A DNA stretch of 64,000 nt from Pseudochelatococcus sp047501465 (GTDB lineage Bacteria > Pseudomonadota > Alphaproteobacteria > Rhizobiales > Beijerinckiaceae), in contig NZ_JAZDRL010000002.1 in the NCBI RefSeq assembly GCF_047501465.1, positions 1,231,428 to 1,295,427 of the forward strand. The letters are read 5' to 3'. Both the position numbers and the translations under genes were made by a program. Positions 45,039 to 54,866 of this stretch are shown piece by piece. Numbering within the stretch: the first letter of the stretch is position 1; each line of letters starts with the position of its first letter. The notes beneath the pieces were generated by a model. It searched no databases and was not told the DNA's origin. It saw only the letters and a list, made by a program, of their open reading frames with translations.

Positions 45039-46549
45039 TGTTTGGTCTTGGCATCCTATCTAGCCTGCTGCTATTGCCACTAATTGGTAGTGCGATCATT
45101 CTGACTTTACGTGGCGATGATGCTGCGGTGCAGTCGAATGCACGCTCTATTGCGCTCGCTACCACGATCATTACGTTTATCGTATCGCTTGTGGCTTGGG
45201 GGCAGTTTGATGCAACGGATCCGGCGTTTCAGCTGGTTGAAACACATCCATGGCTATCAGAAACGATGGCGTTTAAGTTGGGCGTTGACGGGTTTTCTTT
45301 CCCGCTCGTGCTACTGACAACATTCCTAATGCCGTTCTGCATTCTTGCATCGTGGAAATCTATAAACACGCGGGTGCGCGCTTATTATGTAGCATTTCTG
45401 GTGCTTGAAACGACGCTACTTGGCGTGTTTGTTGCGCTTGATCTCGTGCTGTTTTACGTGCTCTTTGAGGCAGGCCTCATTCCGATGTTCCTCATCATCG
45501 GCATTTGGGGTGGCAAGCGACGCATTTATGCGAGCTTCAAATTCTTCCTCTATACCCTGCTTGGCTCGCTGCTCATGTTCCTTGCCATCTTGGCGATGTA
45601 TTGGCAGGCAGGCACGTCTGATATTCCAACGCTACTGCAGTTCAAGTTTGACTCATCATTGCAGACGTGGCTTTGGCTCGCATTCTTTGCCTCATTCGCG
45701 GTAAAGATGCCTATGTGGCCAGTCCATACGTGGTTGCCAGATGCGCACGTGGAAGCGCCAACAGCGGGATCTGTGATCCTGGCGGGTATTATGCTGAAAA
45801 TGGGCGGATATGGATTTATCCGCTTTTCAATACCGATGTTCCCTGAGGCCTCTCTTTACTTCCAGCCTTTGGTGTTCGCATTATCAGTTGTTGCGATCAT
45901 CTATACATCGCTAGTGGCGCTCGCGCAGCAGGACATTAAGAAGCTGATTGCCTACTCATCTGTTGCGCATATGGGCTTTGTAACCATGGGTCTGTTCACG
46001 CTGACAGAGCAGGGCATTCAGGGTGCCATGTTCCAGATGATCTCGCATGGCCTTGTGTCTGGCGCACTGTTCTTCGCAGTGGGCATTATCTACGATCGCA
46101 CGCATACACGGGAAATATCAGCCTATGGTGGCCTCGTGCACCGGATGCCGCACTATGCTGTTGCGTTCATGATTTTCACTATGGCTAACGTGGGCTTGCC
46201 TGGTACTTCAGGCTTTGTTGGCGAGTTCATGACATTGATTGGCGCATTCCAGGCTAATCCATGGGTAGCGTTCTTCGCTGCAACGGGCCTTATCTTATCA
46301 GCTCCTTATGCGTTATGGCTGTACCGCCGGGTGATTTTCGGACCGCTTGATAAGGAAAACCTCAAGTCGATCCTCGACCTCGACAGGCGTGAAATCATCG
46401 CTGTTGTTCCGCTGATCCTCCTGATCATTTGGTACGGCATTCAGCCTGATGACATTTTGAACGTTTTTGCTCCGGCAACGGAGCATCTTCTGAGATCCAC
46501 CGAAGCAGCGCTAACGGTCATAAAGACCGCCGCGATTACCGTGCAGTGA
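45038..46549 (+). CDS. nuoM: NADH-quinone oxidoreductase subunit M
   Basis: 503 aa antiporter-like proton channel (ND4 type). Conserved FYVLFEAGLIPMFLIIGIWGG with the key Glu, MPMWPVHTWLPDAHVEAPTAGSVILAGIMLKMGGYG (in pieces) with the broken-helix Lys/His residues, and KKLIAYSSVAHMGFV. Start ATG overlaps the nuoL stop (TGATG). Confidence 0.98.
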   Translation: MFGLGILSSLLLLPLIGSAIILTLRGDDAAVQSNARSIALATTIITFIVSLVAWGQFDATDPAFQLVETHPWLSETMAFKLGVDGFSFPLVLLTTFLMPFCILASWKSINTRVRAYYVAFLVLETTLLGVFVALDLVLFYVLFEAGLIPMFLIIGIWGGKRRIYASFKFFLYTLLGSLLMFLAILAMYWQAGTSDIPTLLQFKFDSSLQTWLWLAFFASFAVKMPMWPVHTWLPDAHVEAPTAGSVILAGIMLKMGGYGFIRFSIPMFPEASLYFQPLVFALSVVAIIYTSLVALAQQDIKKLIAYSSVAHMGFVTMGLFTLTEQGIQGAMFQMISHGLVSGALFFAVGIIYDRTHTREISAYGGLVHRMPHYAVAFMIFTMANVGLPGTSGFVGEFMTLIGAFQANPWVAFFAATGLILSAPYALWLYRRVIFGPLDKENLKSILDLDRREIIAVVPLILLIIWYGIQPDDILNVFAPATEHLLRSTEAALTVIKTAAITVQ

Positions 46550-46559
46550 GGCCTCCGCA

Positions 46560-47996
46560 ATGACACCCGTTACCTTGCCTGCGCTTGGCGTCGTTCTGCC
46601 GGAACTGTTGCTTGCTGTTGGTTCTCTTGCCCTGCTGCTGATCGGTTCGATCAGGGGAGAGCGTTCAAGTGGTCTTGTAAACGTACTAGCCATGCTACTG
46701 CTGGTCGCAGCAGGCATTGCGGTTGTTTATCAACCTGCTGAAAAGGTGATTGCGCTTAATAACGCCTTCATCCTTGATGGCTTTGCCAGGTTCTGGAAAT
46801 TACTCGCACTCATCGGATCGGCTGTAGCGATCGCGCTGTCGCGCGAGTTCTTTGTGCGTGGGCGTCTCGACAAGTTTGAGTTTCCGGTACTCGTGTTGCT
46901 ATCAACACTTGGCATGATGCTGATGATTTCAGCAAACAGCCTACTGACGCTGTATGTTGGCCTGGAACTACAGAGCTTGGCTATCTATGTTATAGCAGCA
47001 TTTGATCGTGATAATGCACGCTCAACAGAAGCTGGCCTGAAATACTTTGTGCTTGGCGCACTGTCGTCGGGCATGCTGCTCTATGGCTCATCGCTGGTTT
47101 ATGGACTGACGGGTAGCGTGAACTTTGGCGATATTGCAACGGCCCTTCAAGATGGTCACGGCATTGTCTTCATTTTCGGACTGGTGTTCATCGTTGCAGG
47201 ACTTGCATTCAAGATCTCTGCCGTCCCCTTCCATATGTGGACGCCAGATGTTTACGAAGGCGCGCCCACACCGGTGACAGCATTTTTGGCTGCAGCGCCC
47301 AAAATGGCAGCAATGGCGCTTACAGTACGTGTGTTGATGGGCGTGTTCCCGGCCATTGTTGATGAGTGGCGGCAGATTATTGTGTTCGTGGCTTTGGCTT
47401 CAATGGTGCTAGGCTCCTTTGCCGCCATTGGTCAGCGCAGCATCAAGCGTCTGATGGCTTACTCGTCAATTGGTCACATGGGGTATGCGCTCGTCGGACT
47501 TGCAGCTGGAACTGAGCAAGGCATAGAGGCCGTGCTGATCTATATGGCAATCTATCTTGCCACAACGTTGGGGGTTTTTGCAGGCATCCTCGCGCTACGT
47601 AATGGCAACGTTTATGTTGATCGAATTGAGGATCTGGCAGGTTTGTCGCGCACGCATCCAGCCCTTGCATTCTTATTTGCCATGATGTTTTTCTCTCTCG
47701 CTGGTATTCCACCATGGGCAGGATTTTTTGGTAAGCTCTATGTTTTTAGCGCTGCCATTGAAGCTGGGCTTTATACACTGGCGATTATCGGAGTTCTGGC
47801 GAGTGTTGTTGGTGCATATTACTACTTGCGTATTGTCAAGATCATCTACTTCGATGAGTCAAAGGTTACTTATGAGCCGATGACACCTGTACTCAAGGTT
47901 GTTTTGGGTGCATCGAGCATTGTTGTGTTGTTGTTCTGGATTCTACCAGCACCTTTGGTTGGTGCAGCATCGGTTGCAGCGAAGTCACTCTTCTGA
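46560..47996 (+). CDS. nuoN: NADH-quinone oxidoreductase subunit N
   Basis: 478 aa antiporter-like channel (ND2 type). Conserved LYVGLELQSLAIYVIAAFDR, FKISAVPFHMWTPDVYEGAPTPVTAFLA (in pieces) and KRLMAYSSIGHMGYALVG are present. It is the last complex I gene. Its TGA overlaps the birA ATG by 1 nt, so birA is translationally coupled to the respiratory operon. Confidence 0.98.
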   Translation: MTPVTLPALGVVLPELLLAVGSLALLLIGSIRGERSSGLVNVLAMLLLVAAGIAVVYQPAEKVIALNNAFILDGFARFWKLLALIGSAVAIALSREFFVRGRLDKFEFPVLVLLSTLGMMLMISANSLLTLYVGLELQSLAIYVIAAFDRDNARSTEAGLKYFVLGALSSGMLLYGSSLVYGLTGSVNFGDIATALQDGHGIVFIFGLVFIVAGLAFKISAVPFHMWTPDVYEGAPTPVTAFLAAAPKMAAMALTVRVLMGVFPAIVDEWRQIIVFVALASMVLGSFAAIGQRSIKRLMAYSSIGHMGYALVGLAAGTEQGIEAVLIYMAIYLATTLGVFAGILALRNGNVYVDRIEDLAGLSRTHPALAFLFAMMFFSLAGIPPWAGFFGKLYVFSAAIEAGLYTLAIIGVLASVVGAYYYLRIVKIIYFDESKVTYEPMTPVLKVVLGASSIVVLLFWILPAPLVGAASVAAKSLF

Positions 47997-48799
47997 TGTC
48001 ATCGCGTTCCGAATTTGCCTTATTGCCTGAGATAAAGGCCGCCGGTTATCAACTGGCGGCTTTTGATACGTTGAATGGCTCAACAAATACGGAAGCTATT
48101 GAACGTGCACGCGCCGGAGATACCCGTCCGTTGTGGGTCGTCACGGACCATCAACTTGGTGGACGGGGTCGGCGTAACCGCGCCTGGGTTGCTCCTCGCG
48201 GTAACCTCGCCGCTAGCCTCATGATTGTGACTGATGTCTCAGTAGCCGCTGCAGCAACGCTTGGATTTGTTGCTGGTGTTTCGCTTGAGCGCGCAATTGC
48301 AAGAGTTGCGCCTTATCTGCGCCACAGGATTAGTCTGAAGTGGCCAAATGATGTTTTGGCAGACGATGCTAAGCTCGCAGGCATTTTGTTGGAAAGTGAA
48401 ACACTGGATGCACAGCGCCGCATCTTGGTGATTGGCATCGGTGTTAATGTGATAGCTGCACCAGAAGGTTTGCCTTACCCGGCTGCATCGCTGATGTCGC
48501 TTGGTGCGAATGTAGATGCACATACTCTGTTTTCAGCGCTTGCTGCTGAATGGCATACATGTGTCACGTTATGGAATGAAGGCTGTGGATTTGCCGCCAT
48601 CCGCGATCTTTGGCTTGAGCGTGCAGCAGGATTAGGCGCCCCCATCAGCGTGCAAATGCCCGATGGTGTTGTGGGTGGTATTTTTGAAACGATAGACGAT
48701 AAAGGTCGTCTGATAATGCAGCGTGCGGATGGATATAAAGTGGCAGTTGCCGCAGGGGAGGTCCATTTTGGCACAGTCGCAACGGTACGGAAGGATTGA
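47996..48799 (+). CDS. birA: Biotin--[acetyl-CoA-carboxylase] ligase
   Basis: 267 aa group I biotin protein ligase, without the N-terminal DNA-binding domain of E. coli BirA, so no repressor role is expected. The catalytic site shows GRGRRNRAWVAPRGNLAASL and KWPNDVLADDAKLAGILLE. A small C-terminal SH3-like domain (DGVVGGIFETIDDKGRLIMQ) follows. It makes biotinyl-AMP and biotinylates carboxylases. The nuoN-birA-rnj order is common in alphaproteobacteria. Confidence 0.95.
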   Translation: MSSRSEFALLPEIKAAGYQLAAFDTLNGSTNTEAIERARAGDTRPLWVVTDHQLGGRGRRNRAWVAPRGNLAASLMIVTDVSVAAAATLGFVAGVSLERAIARVAPYLRHRISLKWPNDVLADDAKLAGILLESETLDAQRRILVIGIGVNVIAAPEGLPYPAASLMSLGANVDAHTLFSALAAEWHTCVTLWNEGCGFAAIRDLWLERAAGLGAPISVQMPDGVVGGIFETIDDKGRLIMQRADGYKVAVAAGEVHFGTVATVRKD

Positions 48800-48805
48800 T
48801 AGCGT

Positions 48806-50476
48806 ATGGCCCGTGGCACGGACGAACTGGTTTTTGTGGCCCTCGGAGGCCTTGGCGAGATAGGTATGAATCTCGGCCTTTATGGCTTTGGCCCCGAAGA
48901 TCGGCGCAAATGGGTCATGGTTGACTGCGGCATTAGCTTCGCCGGAGAAGAAGCACCGGGCGTTGATATCGTTTTACCTGATATTCGCTTTATTGCTGAA
49001 GAGCGCCGCAACCTTCTAGGTATCGTCATTACGCATGCTCATGAAGATCACATTGGCGCGCTCGCAAAGCTTTGGCCGCATTTGCAGGTGCCAGTTTATT
49101 GCACGCCATTCGCAGCTGGGTTATTGGAAACCCGCCGACTTTCAGAGCCAGGTGCGCCTAAAATTCCGTTGAAAGTCATTCAACAGAGCACGCGGCTGTC
49201 GTTATCACCATTTGAGATTGAGTTCATTCCTGTCGCACACTCTATTCCTGAAGCTTGCGCGTTAGCTATCCGTACGCCTCTAGGCACGGTGCTGCATACC
49301 GGGGACTGGAAGATTGATCCGACGCCCTTCGTGGGAAGACCAACTGACGGCGTACGACTGAAGGAAATCGGTGACGAGGGCGTTCTCGCCATGGTTGGCG
49401 ATTCCACGAACGCGCTACGCGACGGCATCAGCCCGAGCGAGACAGAAGTTGCTAATTCATTAGCAGAGCTTATTGCCAACGCACCTTATCGCGTGGCTGT
49501 GACAACGTTTGCTTCTAACGTCGCGCGTGTGCGTGCTGTGGCTGAAGCCGCGAAAAAGGCAGGCCGTGAATTGGTTGTCGTCGGTCGTGCTATGGACCGC
49601 GTGATTAGTGTTGCCGGTGAGCTTGGTTATCTTGATGATTTGCCGCAGATTCTCTCGTCAGAAGTATATGAACAGTTGCCCCGCGATAAGGTTGTGGCGT
49701 TGTTGACCGGATCACAAGGCGAACAGCGTGCAGCAATGGCACGCGTCGCGGCAGATACGCATCCCGATATTTCCCTCAGCCCTGGGGATCGCGTGATTTT
49801 TTCATCACGTGCGATTCCAGGTAATGAAAAACCCATTGGCAACATCATCAATAATCTGATCCGCCGGGGTGTTGAAGTGATTACGGATCGTGATGCTCTG
49901 GTGCATGTTTCGGGCCATCCGCGTCGTGGCGAACTTGAGCAGATGTATGGCTGGGTACGTCCCCAGATTGTATTACCAGTACATGGCGAACCGCTTCATC
50001 TTTCTGCACATCGTGATTTTGCACGTAAGCAGGGCGTTAAGACGATACTAAAGGCGGAAGATGGCGAGATGGTGCGCTTCGCCCCCGGCGATGCCACGGT
50101 TATTGATGAAGTTCCGGTCGGGCGCATGTATCAGGATGGTGACCTGCTGATCAGCGCTGCTGAGCGGACCATTCCAGAGCGCCGGAAGCTTGCATTTGCG
50201 GGCGTAGTATCTGTCGGGATTGCATTGTCTGATAAAGGTGATCTAGCGGGCGACCTCTCGATCGGCACAACGGGCCTGCCTTCCATGACGATCGATGGTG
50301 ATGAGTTTGAGGAAGTTATCGGCGAAACGGTGATTGACTTGCTGGCATCTCTCCCCAAAGCACGTAAGCGTGATCCGGATGCAGTGGTTAACGCAGTTGA
50401 GCGAGCTGTTCGGGCGGAAGTGCAACGCAAATGGGGCAAAAAACCCATTTGTCATGTGCACGTTATCACCATCTAA
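48806..50476 (+). CDS. rnj: Ribonuclease J
   Basis: 556 aa metallo-beta-lactamase/beta-CASP RNase that has endo- and 5'-3' exonuclease activity in RNA decay and processing. Metal ligands are in THAHEDHIG (H77, H79, D81, H82), HTGDWKIDPTP and the beta-CASP motifs DSTNA, SGHPRRGEL and LPVHGEPLHL. It begins 6 nt after birA, so it probably belongs to the same transcript as the end of nuo. Confidence 0.96.
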   Translation: MARGTDELVFVALGGLGEIGMNLGLYGFGPEDRRKWVMVDCGISFAGEEAPGVDIVLPDIRFIAEERRNLLGIVITHAHEDHIGALAKLWPHLQVPVYCTPFAAGLLETRRLSEPGAPKIPLKVIQQSTRLSLSPFEIEFIPVAHSIPEACALAIRTPLGTVLHTGDWKIDPTPFVGRPTDGVRLKEIGDEGVLAMVGDSTNALRDGISPSETEVANSLAELIANAPYRVAVTTFASNVARVRAVAEAAKKAGRELVVVGRAMDRVISVAGELGYLDDLPQILSSEVYEQLPRDKVVALLTGSQGEQRAAMARVAADTHPDISLSPGDRVIFSSRAIPGNEKPIGNIINNLIRRGVEVITDRDALVHVSGHPRRGELEQMYGWVRPQIVLPVHGEPLHLSAHRDFARKQGVKTILKAEDGEMVRFAPGDATVIDEVPVGRMYQDGDLLISAAERTIPERRKLAFAGVVSVGIALSDKGDLAGDLSIGTTGLPSMTIDGDEFEEVIGETVIDLLASLPKARKRDPDAVVNAVERAVRAEVQRKWGKKPICHVHVITI

Positions 50477-50625
50477 GATGCTGCTGATTATGCCAAGGCC
50501 AAATATGATAGGTAAAATTATATTTGGCTAAAGCTATTTTCGGAAATCTAACCTGAAAAGGCTTAATTGGGTTCTGATAAATTCGAGATTTAGCGCCTGG
50601 CAATATCTGATATGTGAGTGATTTT

Positions 50626-50856
50626 ATGGACAGTATCGTGGGCATGCTTGCCCTTTATTTTATCATCTGGTGGATAACCCTCTTTGCAGTGCTGCCACTT
50701 GGTATACGTGGTCAATGGGAGGGGGAAGTCGTACCTGGCACCGAACCAGGTGCGCCTCAACGACCTGGGTTGCGGCGTAAGATTCTGATTACATCAGCTA
50801 TTTCTGTAGTAATTTTTATTGTTGTGATGATCATTATCAACACAGTAACATTGTAA
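50626..50856 (+). CDS. DUF1467 family small membrane protein
   Basis: 76 aa (80 if the in-frame GTG at 50614 is used). Two helices (about 4-24 and 50-75) flank the conserved RGQWEGEVVPGTEPGAPQRPGLRRK loop (given whole only as a family landmark in pieces: RGQWE..GEVVPGTEPGAP). This matches the alphaproteobacterial DUF1467 family, which usually lies between rnj and proS, as here. Function is unknown. Confidence 0.85.
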   Translation: MDSIVGMLALYFIIWWITLFAVLPLGIRGQWEGEVVPGTEPGAPQRPGLRRKILITSAISVVIFIVVMIIINTVTL

Positions 50857-50948
50857 TACCTGAATAAGAGGGGTGTACATTACTTCAAACAAAAATAAAT
50901 ATACACTTATCTCTATAGAAAAATGCTTGAAAAACATATGTAAAAATA

Positions 50949-50976
50949 AAAAAGCAAGGCCGAAGCCTTGCTTTTA
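50949..50976. terminator. Strong terminator, best oriented for minus-strand transcription
   Basis: AAAGCAAGGC (50951-50960), loop CGAA, GCCTTGCTTT (50965-50974). Read on the minus strand it is GCAAGGC-TTCG-GCCTTGC followed by TTTTTTATTTTTTA, a UUCG tetraloop with a long U-tract. On the plus strand it also serves the DUF1467 gene, but with only TTTTAAAG. Confidence 0.88.
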
Positions 50977-51240
50977 AAGTATCAGCCAAATTCTCAATCT
51001 GTCACAACGCCTATGGCAGCCTTGTTTTGCTGCATTAAACCGCGCGTAACGGATTTCCTCCCGAGACTTGGACCGCTGCATCATACCTTCGTTACCGATA
51101 GGCTGACCGCTAGCCGCTGAGACTCATACGATATTCGTTAATGGTTGTCATCTCTTTGTAGTGGCTGTGGGCAACCTGATCAAAAACCACCCTAGCAATG
51201 AAGTATCAGAATCTCTCTCTTAATGTGGTTACAAAAAGAA
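50974..51240 (-). ncRNA. Putative small RNA or mini-gene transcript, opposite strand
   Basis: A gene-free 630-nt spacer (50857-51485) ends on its left with a very strong minus-strand terminator, which no annotated minus-strand gene explains. The 250 nt before it are GC-balanced and contain inverted pairs, for example GGCAGC/GCTGC around 51014-51034. A 36-codon frame (51084 to 50974) reads MMQRSKSREEIRYARF..., Arg-rich, with its stop at the terminator, but its RBS (GAAGG) is poorly spaced. I cannot tell a structured RNA from a mini-protein. The right-hand limit is a guess. Confidence 0.35.
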
Positions 51241-51485
51241 GAGATGATTGATAGAATGTTTATGCAAATATCATTTCATAGAACGAACCTTATCTGATTC
51301 CGCTTGGTATCCGCCCTTCACATCATGTACCTGAGATGCCGAGCGCAGCTTTTGCGTCAGAATGGACTCTGTTCACGTTCTCATACGAAGAATGATGGAA
51401 AGCTGTGTGCAGAACATGTGATAGATGGTATTCACCAGCAAAGAGATATATCTAATTCCATCTGTCACATTACGTTAGGGTTACC

Positions 51486-52808
51486 ATGCGCCTCAGCCGC
51501 TATTTCCTTCCCAACCTTCGCGAAACTCCTAAGGAAGCGGAGATTGCCTCCCACCGTCTAATGTTGCGCGCGGGACTCATCCGGCAACAATCGGCAGGCA
51601 TCTACTCTTGGCTGCCGCTCGGTCTGCGGGTGCTCAACAAGATCACCAACATCATTCGCGAAGAGCAGGTGAGGGCCGGCGCACAGGAAATCCTCATGCC
51701 GACCATCCAATCGGCTGATCTGTGGCGTGAATCCGGACGTTATGAAGCTTACGGAAAAGAGATGCTACGCATCCGGGATCGTCATGATCGTGAGATGCTA
51801 TATGGTCCCACCAATGAAGAGATGGTGACCGATATCGTGCGCTCTTACGTGCGCTCTTATAAAGATTTACCGCTCAATCTATACCATATTCAGTGGAAGT
51901 TCCGCGATGAAATCCGGCCGCGTTTCGGCACGATGCGCTCACGCGAATTCCTGATGAAAGACGCCTATTCATTCGATATCGATGCGGATAGCGCGCGCCA
52001 TTCATATAACCAGATGTTCGCAGCATACCTGCGCACCTTTTCCCGGCTTGGCCTTAAAGCCATTCCGATGCAAGCGGATACGGGTCCAATTGGCGGCGAT
52101 CTCAGCCACGAATTCATTATTCTCGCATCAACAGGCGAGAGTGAGGTTTTCTGCCATAAAGATTTTCTCGAATTCACCGTTCCTGCAGCAGATACTGATT
52201 TCGAGGACCGTAAAGGTTTGCAGGCGATTTTCGACCGCTGGACATCTCTTTATGCAGCAACGTCTGAGAAACATGATTCTGCAGCTTTTGAGGCTATTGC
52301 GCCAGAAAAGCGGGTGTCGGCTCGCGGTATCGAAGTTGGCCATATCTTTTATTTCGGCACAAAATATTCCGAGCCTTTCAAGGCCTCAGTCACCGGGCCG
52401 GATGGGCAAGAGCACACTCTGCACATGGGTTCTTATGGAATTGGTCCTTCGCGTCTCGTCGCGGCCATTATTGAAGCAAGCCATGATGATGCCGGTATCG
52501 TATGGCCTGATGCAATCGCGCCATTCCATGTCAGCTTGCTGAACCTCAAAGTTGGCGATACGGCAACCGATGCGGCGGCGCACAAACTGGAGGCAGCATT
52601 GACTGCACGCGGCTTCGACGTGCTTTACGACGACCGTGACGAGCGGCCAGGCGCCAAGTTTGCGACAGCGGATCTGATTGGTTCGCCATGGCAGGTTCTG
52701 GTGGGCCCCAAGTCGTTGGCAGAAGGTAAGGTTGAAGTTAAACGTCGCGCAACCGGCGAGCGTGAACTGTTGACGATTGAAGATGCTGTAGAGCGCATCG
52801 CCTCCTGA
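51486..52808 (+). CDS. proS: Prolyl-tRNA synthetase (short type)
   Basis: 440 aa class II synthetase of the alphaproteobacterial/mitochondrial-like short form, lacking the ~180-aa editing insertion of E. coli ProS. Motif 1 region is GLRVLNKITNIIREEQVRAGAQEILMP (in pieces), motif 2 is FRDEIRPRFGTMRSREFLMKDAYSF (in pieces), and motif 3 is GSYGIGPSRLVAAIIE. A C-terminal anticodon-binding domain follows. It is the first gene of a proS-lolC-lolD group. Confidence 0.97.
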   Translation: MRLSRYFLPNLRETPKEAEIASHRLMLRAGLIRQQSAGIYSWLPLGLRVLNKITNIIREEQVRAGAQEILMPTIQSADLWRESGRYEAYGKEMLRIRDRHDREMLYGPTNEEMVTDIVRSYVRSYKDLPLNLYHIQWKFRDEIRPRFGTMRSREFLMKDAYSFDIDADSARHSYNQMFAAYLRTFSRLGLKAIPMQADTGPIGGDLSHEFIILASTGESEVFCHKDFLEFTVPAADTDFEDRKGLQAIFDRWTSLYAATSEKHDSAAFEAIAPEKRVSARGIEVGHIFYFGTKYSEPFKASVTGPDGQEHTLHMGSYGIGPSRLVAAIIEASHDDAGIVWPDAIAPFHVSLLNLKVGDTATDAAAHKLEAALTARGFDVLYDDRDERPGAKFATADLIGSPWQVLVGPKSLAEGKVEVKRRATGERELLTIEDAVERIAS

Positions 52809-52860
52809 TGAAACACGACCAAGGCCTTCATGGGCATTGGTCAAAAAGGACACATGGCTG

Positions 52861-54174
52861 ATGGCGCGAGGCAAAACCTCCCATAATGGCATGGTCGATG
52901 CAAATCATGCAGCGACCGGCACAACGGTACCTTTTTCGGGTTTCGAATGGCTGCTTGCCTGGCGCTATTTACGCGCGCGCCGACGCGAAGGATTCATCTC
53001 GATTATCGCGGGTTTTTCTTTCGCCGGTGTCATGCTGGGTGTTGCAACGCTCATTGTCGTCATGTCAGTTATGAATGGTTTCCGCGCTGAGCTGCTGAAC
53101 AAGATTATCGGCGTGAACGGCCATATCTTTATCGCACCAATTGATACGCCGCTGCGTGATTATGCTGCCTTGTCCGAACGCATCGCAGGTGCTCCTGGCA
53201 TAGTACGGGCAGTACCAATGGTTGAAGGGCAGGCGCTTGCTTCATCACCCTATAATGCAGGCGGCGTTTTGGTGCGCGGCGTGCGCGAGAAGGATATCGC
53301 AGCAATTCCCTTCATCGCAGGCACCATCCGCGAGGGCGCGCTTTCCGGCTTTGATGAGAAGGGTGGTGTCGCTATCGGTCGTCGGCTGGCGGAGCAATTG
53401 AGTTTACGGGCAGGGGACTCGCTAACCATTGTATCTCCCCGTGGCGCCGCAACACCATTTGGCACCGCACCACGCATCAAGTCCTATCCAATTGTTGCGA
53501 TTTTTGAGATAGGAATGTCGGAATTTGACGCATCATTCGTCTATATGCCTCTTGAAGAAGCGCAAAATTACTTCAATAGAGATGGCGATGTAAGTGTCAT
53601 TGAAGTTTATATCAGGGATGCCGATAAGGTTGATGCAGCACGCACGGCGATCGATCAGGTAGCTGAGCGCCAGATTATGATGACCGATTGGCGCCAGCGT
53701 AATCGCACTTTCTTTTCTGCACTGGAAGTGGAGCGCAATGTGATGTTCCTCATTCTGTCGCTGATCGTACTCGTTGCTGCGCTTAATATCATTTCTGGCC
53801 TGATAATGTTGGTGAAAGACAAGAGCGCTGACATTGCCATCTTGCGCACGATAGGGGCCACACGCGGCACTATCATGCGTGTTTTTCTGGTTACAGGGGC
53901 CTCTATAGGCATTGCAGGCACATTAGCGGGCTTTTTGCTTGGGCTATTGATCACACTGAATGTGGAATCGATCCGCGCTTTTCTATCATCGCTGAGCAGT
54001 ACAGAGCTTTTCTCGGCAGAAATTTATTTTCTGAGCCGCCTCCCAGCAGTTATTGAACCCGGTGAGGTCGCCACCGTCGTCATTACTGCCATGTTGCTGT
54101 CGCTTGCAGCAACTCTATATCCGAGCTGGCGGGCAGCCCGACTCGATCCTGTTGAAGCTTTGCGTTACGGATGA
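52861..54174 (+). CDS. lolC: Lipoprotein-releasing ABC transporter permease LolC/LolE
   Basis: 437 aa with one N-terminal and three C-terminal membrane helices around a large periplasmic domain. Typical sequences are EWLLAWRYLRARRREGFISIIAGFSFAGVMLGVATLIVVMSVMNGFR (in pieces) and the C-terminal DIAILRTIGATRGTIMRVF coupling region, ending PSWRAARLDPVEALRYG. It extracts lipoproteins from the inner membrane with LolD. A single permease gene implies the LolF-like homodimer form found in many alphaproteobacteria. ATG 52861 is chosen over a TTG at 52837. Confidence 0.95.
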   Translation: MARGKTSHNGMVDANHAATGTTVPFSGFEWLLAWRYLRARRREGFISIIAGFSFAGVMLGVATLIVVMSVMNGFRAELLNKIIGVNGHIFIAPIDTPLRDYAALSERIAGAPGIVRAVPMVEGQALASSPYNAGGVLVRGVREKDIAAIPFIAGTIREGALSGFDEKGGVAIGRRLAEQLSLRAGDSLTIVSPRGAATPFGTAPRIKSYPIVAIFEIGMSEFDASFVYMPLEEAQNYFNRDGDVSVIEVYIRDADKVDAARTAIDQVAERQIMMTDWRQRNRTFFSALEVERNVMFLILSLIVLVAALNIISGLIMLVKDKSADIAILRTIGATRGTIMRVFLVTGASIGIAGTLAGFLLGLLITLNVESIRAFLSSLSSTELFSAEIYFLSRLPAVIEPGEVATVVITAMLLSLAATLYPSWRAARLDPVEALRYG

Positions 54175-54866
54175 CCTTTATGAACACGCCTACACCCGCC
54201 TTGTTCTTGTCTCAGGTCGAGCGTCGTTATCGTCAAGGACAAGGTACGTTGGAAATTCTGCGTGGTGTCGATATGGCCGTGTGGCCTGGCGAAATTGTTG
54301 CACTGGTGGCGCCGTCTGGCTCTGGTAAGTCCACGTTATTGCACTGCGCAGGTCTTCTGGAGCGTCCCGACGCCGGCGAAGTGTATATTGGTCCCCAGCC
54401 AACCATGGATATGGATGATGCGGGACGCACCCGTTTGCGACGACTTGAGATTGGTTTTGTCTATCAGTTCCACCATCTCCTGCCAGAGTTTTCCGCAATG
54501 GAGAACGTTGCTTTACCGCAATTGATCCGAGGGCTGGATCGCAAGATGGCTTCAACACGTGCGCAGGAATTACTATCATTCCTTGGGCTGGGTGAACGGC
54601 TCAATCATCGCCCTGCAGAACTATCTGGAGGAGAGCAGCAACGCGTAGCAATTGCACGTGCTGTTGCCAACGCGCCGCGTCTTCTATTGGCGGATGAGCC
54701 AACAGGTAATCTGGATCCTAAAACTGCTGATCATGTTTTTGCCACTCTAGTCGCGCTAGTGCGAGCATCAAGGCTTGGAGCGCTTATTGCTACGCATAAT
54801 ATGGAGCTGGCAGCACGTATGGACCGGCGAATTACAATTAAAGACGGTTTAGTTGTCCCGCTGTAA
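54171..54866 (+). CDS. lolD: Lipoprotein-releasing ABC transporter ATP-binding protein LolD
   Basis: 231 aa. Walker A is APSGSGKST, the signature LSGGEQQRVAIARAV, Walker B LLLADEPTGNLDP and the switch THNMELAARMD. The LolD-type segment IGFVYQFHHLLPEFSAMENV is present. Its ATG overlaps the lolC stop by 4 nt. In many alphaproteobacteria dnaE follows lolD; here an AT-rich spacer and the effector-like gene follow instead. Confidence 0.96.
   Translation: MTFMNTPTPALFLSQVERRYRQGQGTLEILRGVDMAVWPGEIVALVAPSGSGKSTLLHCAGLLERPDAGEVYIGPQPTMDMDDAGRTRLRRLEIGFVYQFHHLLPEFSAMENVALPQLIRGLDRKMASTRAQELLSFLGLGERLNHRPAELSGGEQQRVAIARAVANAPRLLLADEPTGNLDPKTADHVFATLVALVRASRLGALIATHNMELAARMDRRITIKDGLVVPL

Noticed and set aside
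50977..51140. Segment with GAGGAAATCCG on the minus strand, resembling the RNase P RNA core GAGGAAAGTCC.
   Set aside because: The rest of the P RNA core is absent and the spacer is too short for the full gene.
51304..51561. 85-codon plus-strand frame overlapping the start of proS.
   Set aside because: It overlaps the proS coding region in another frame, has no RBS and its composition is not protein-like.
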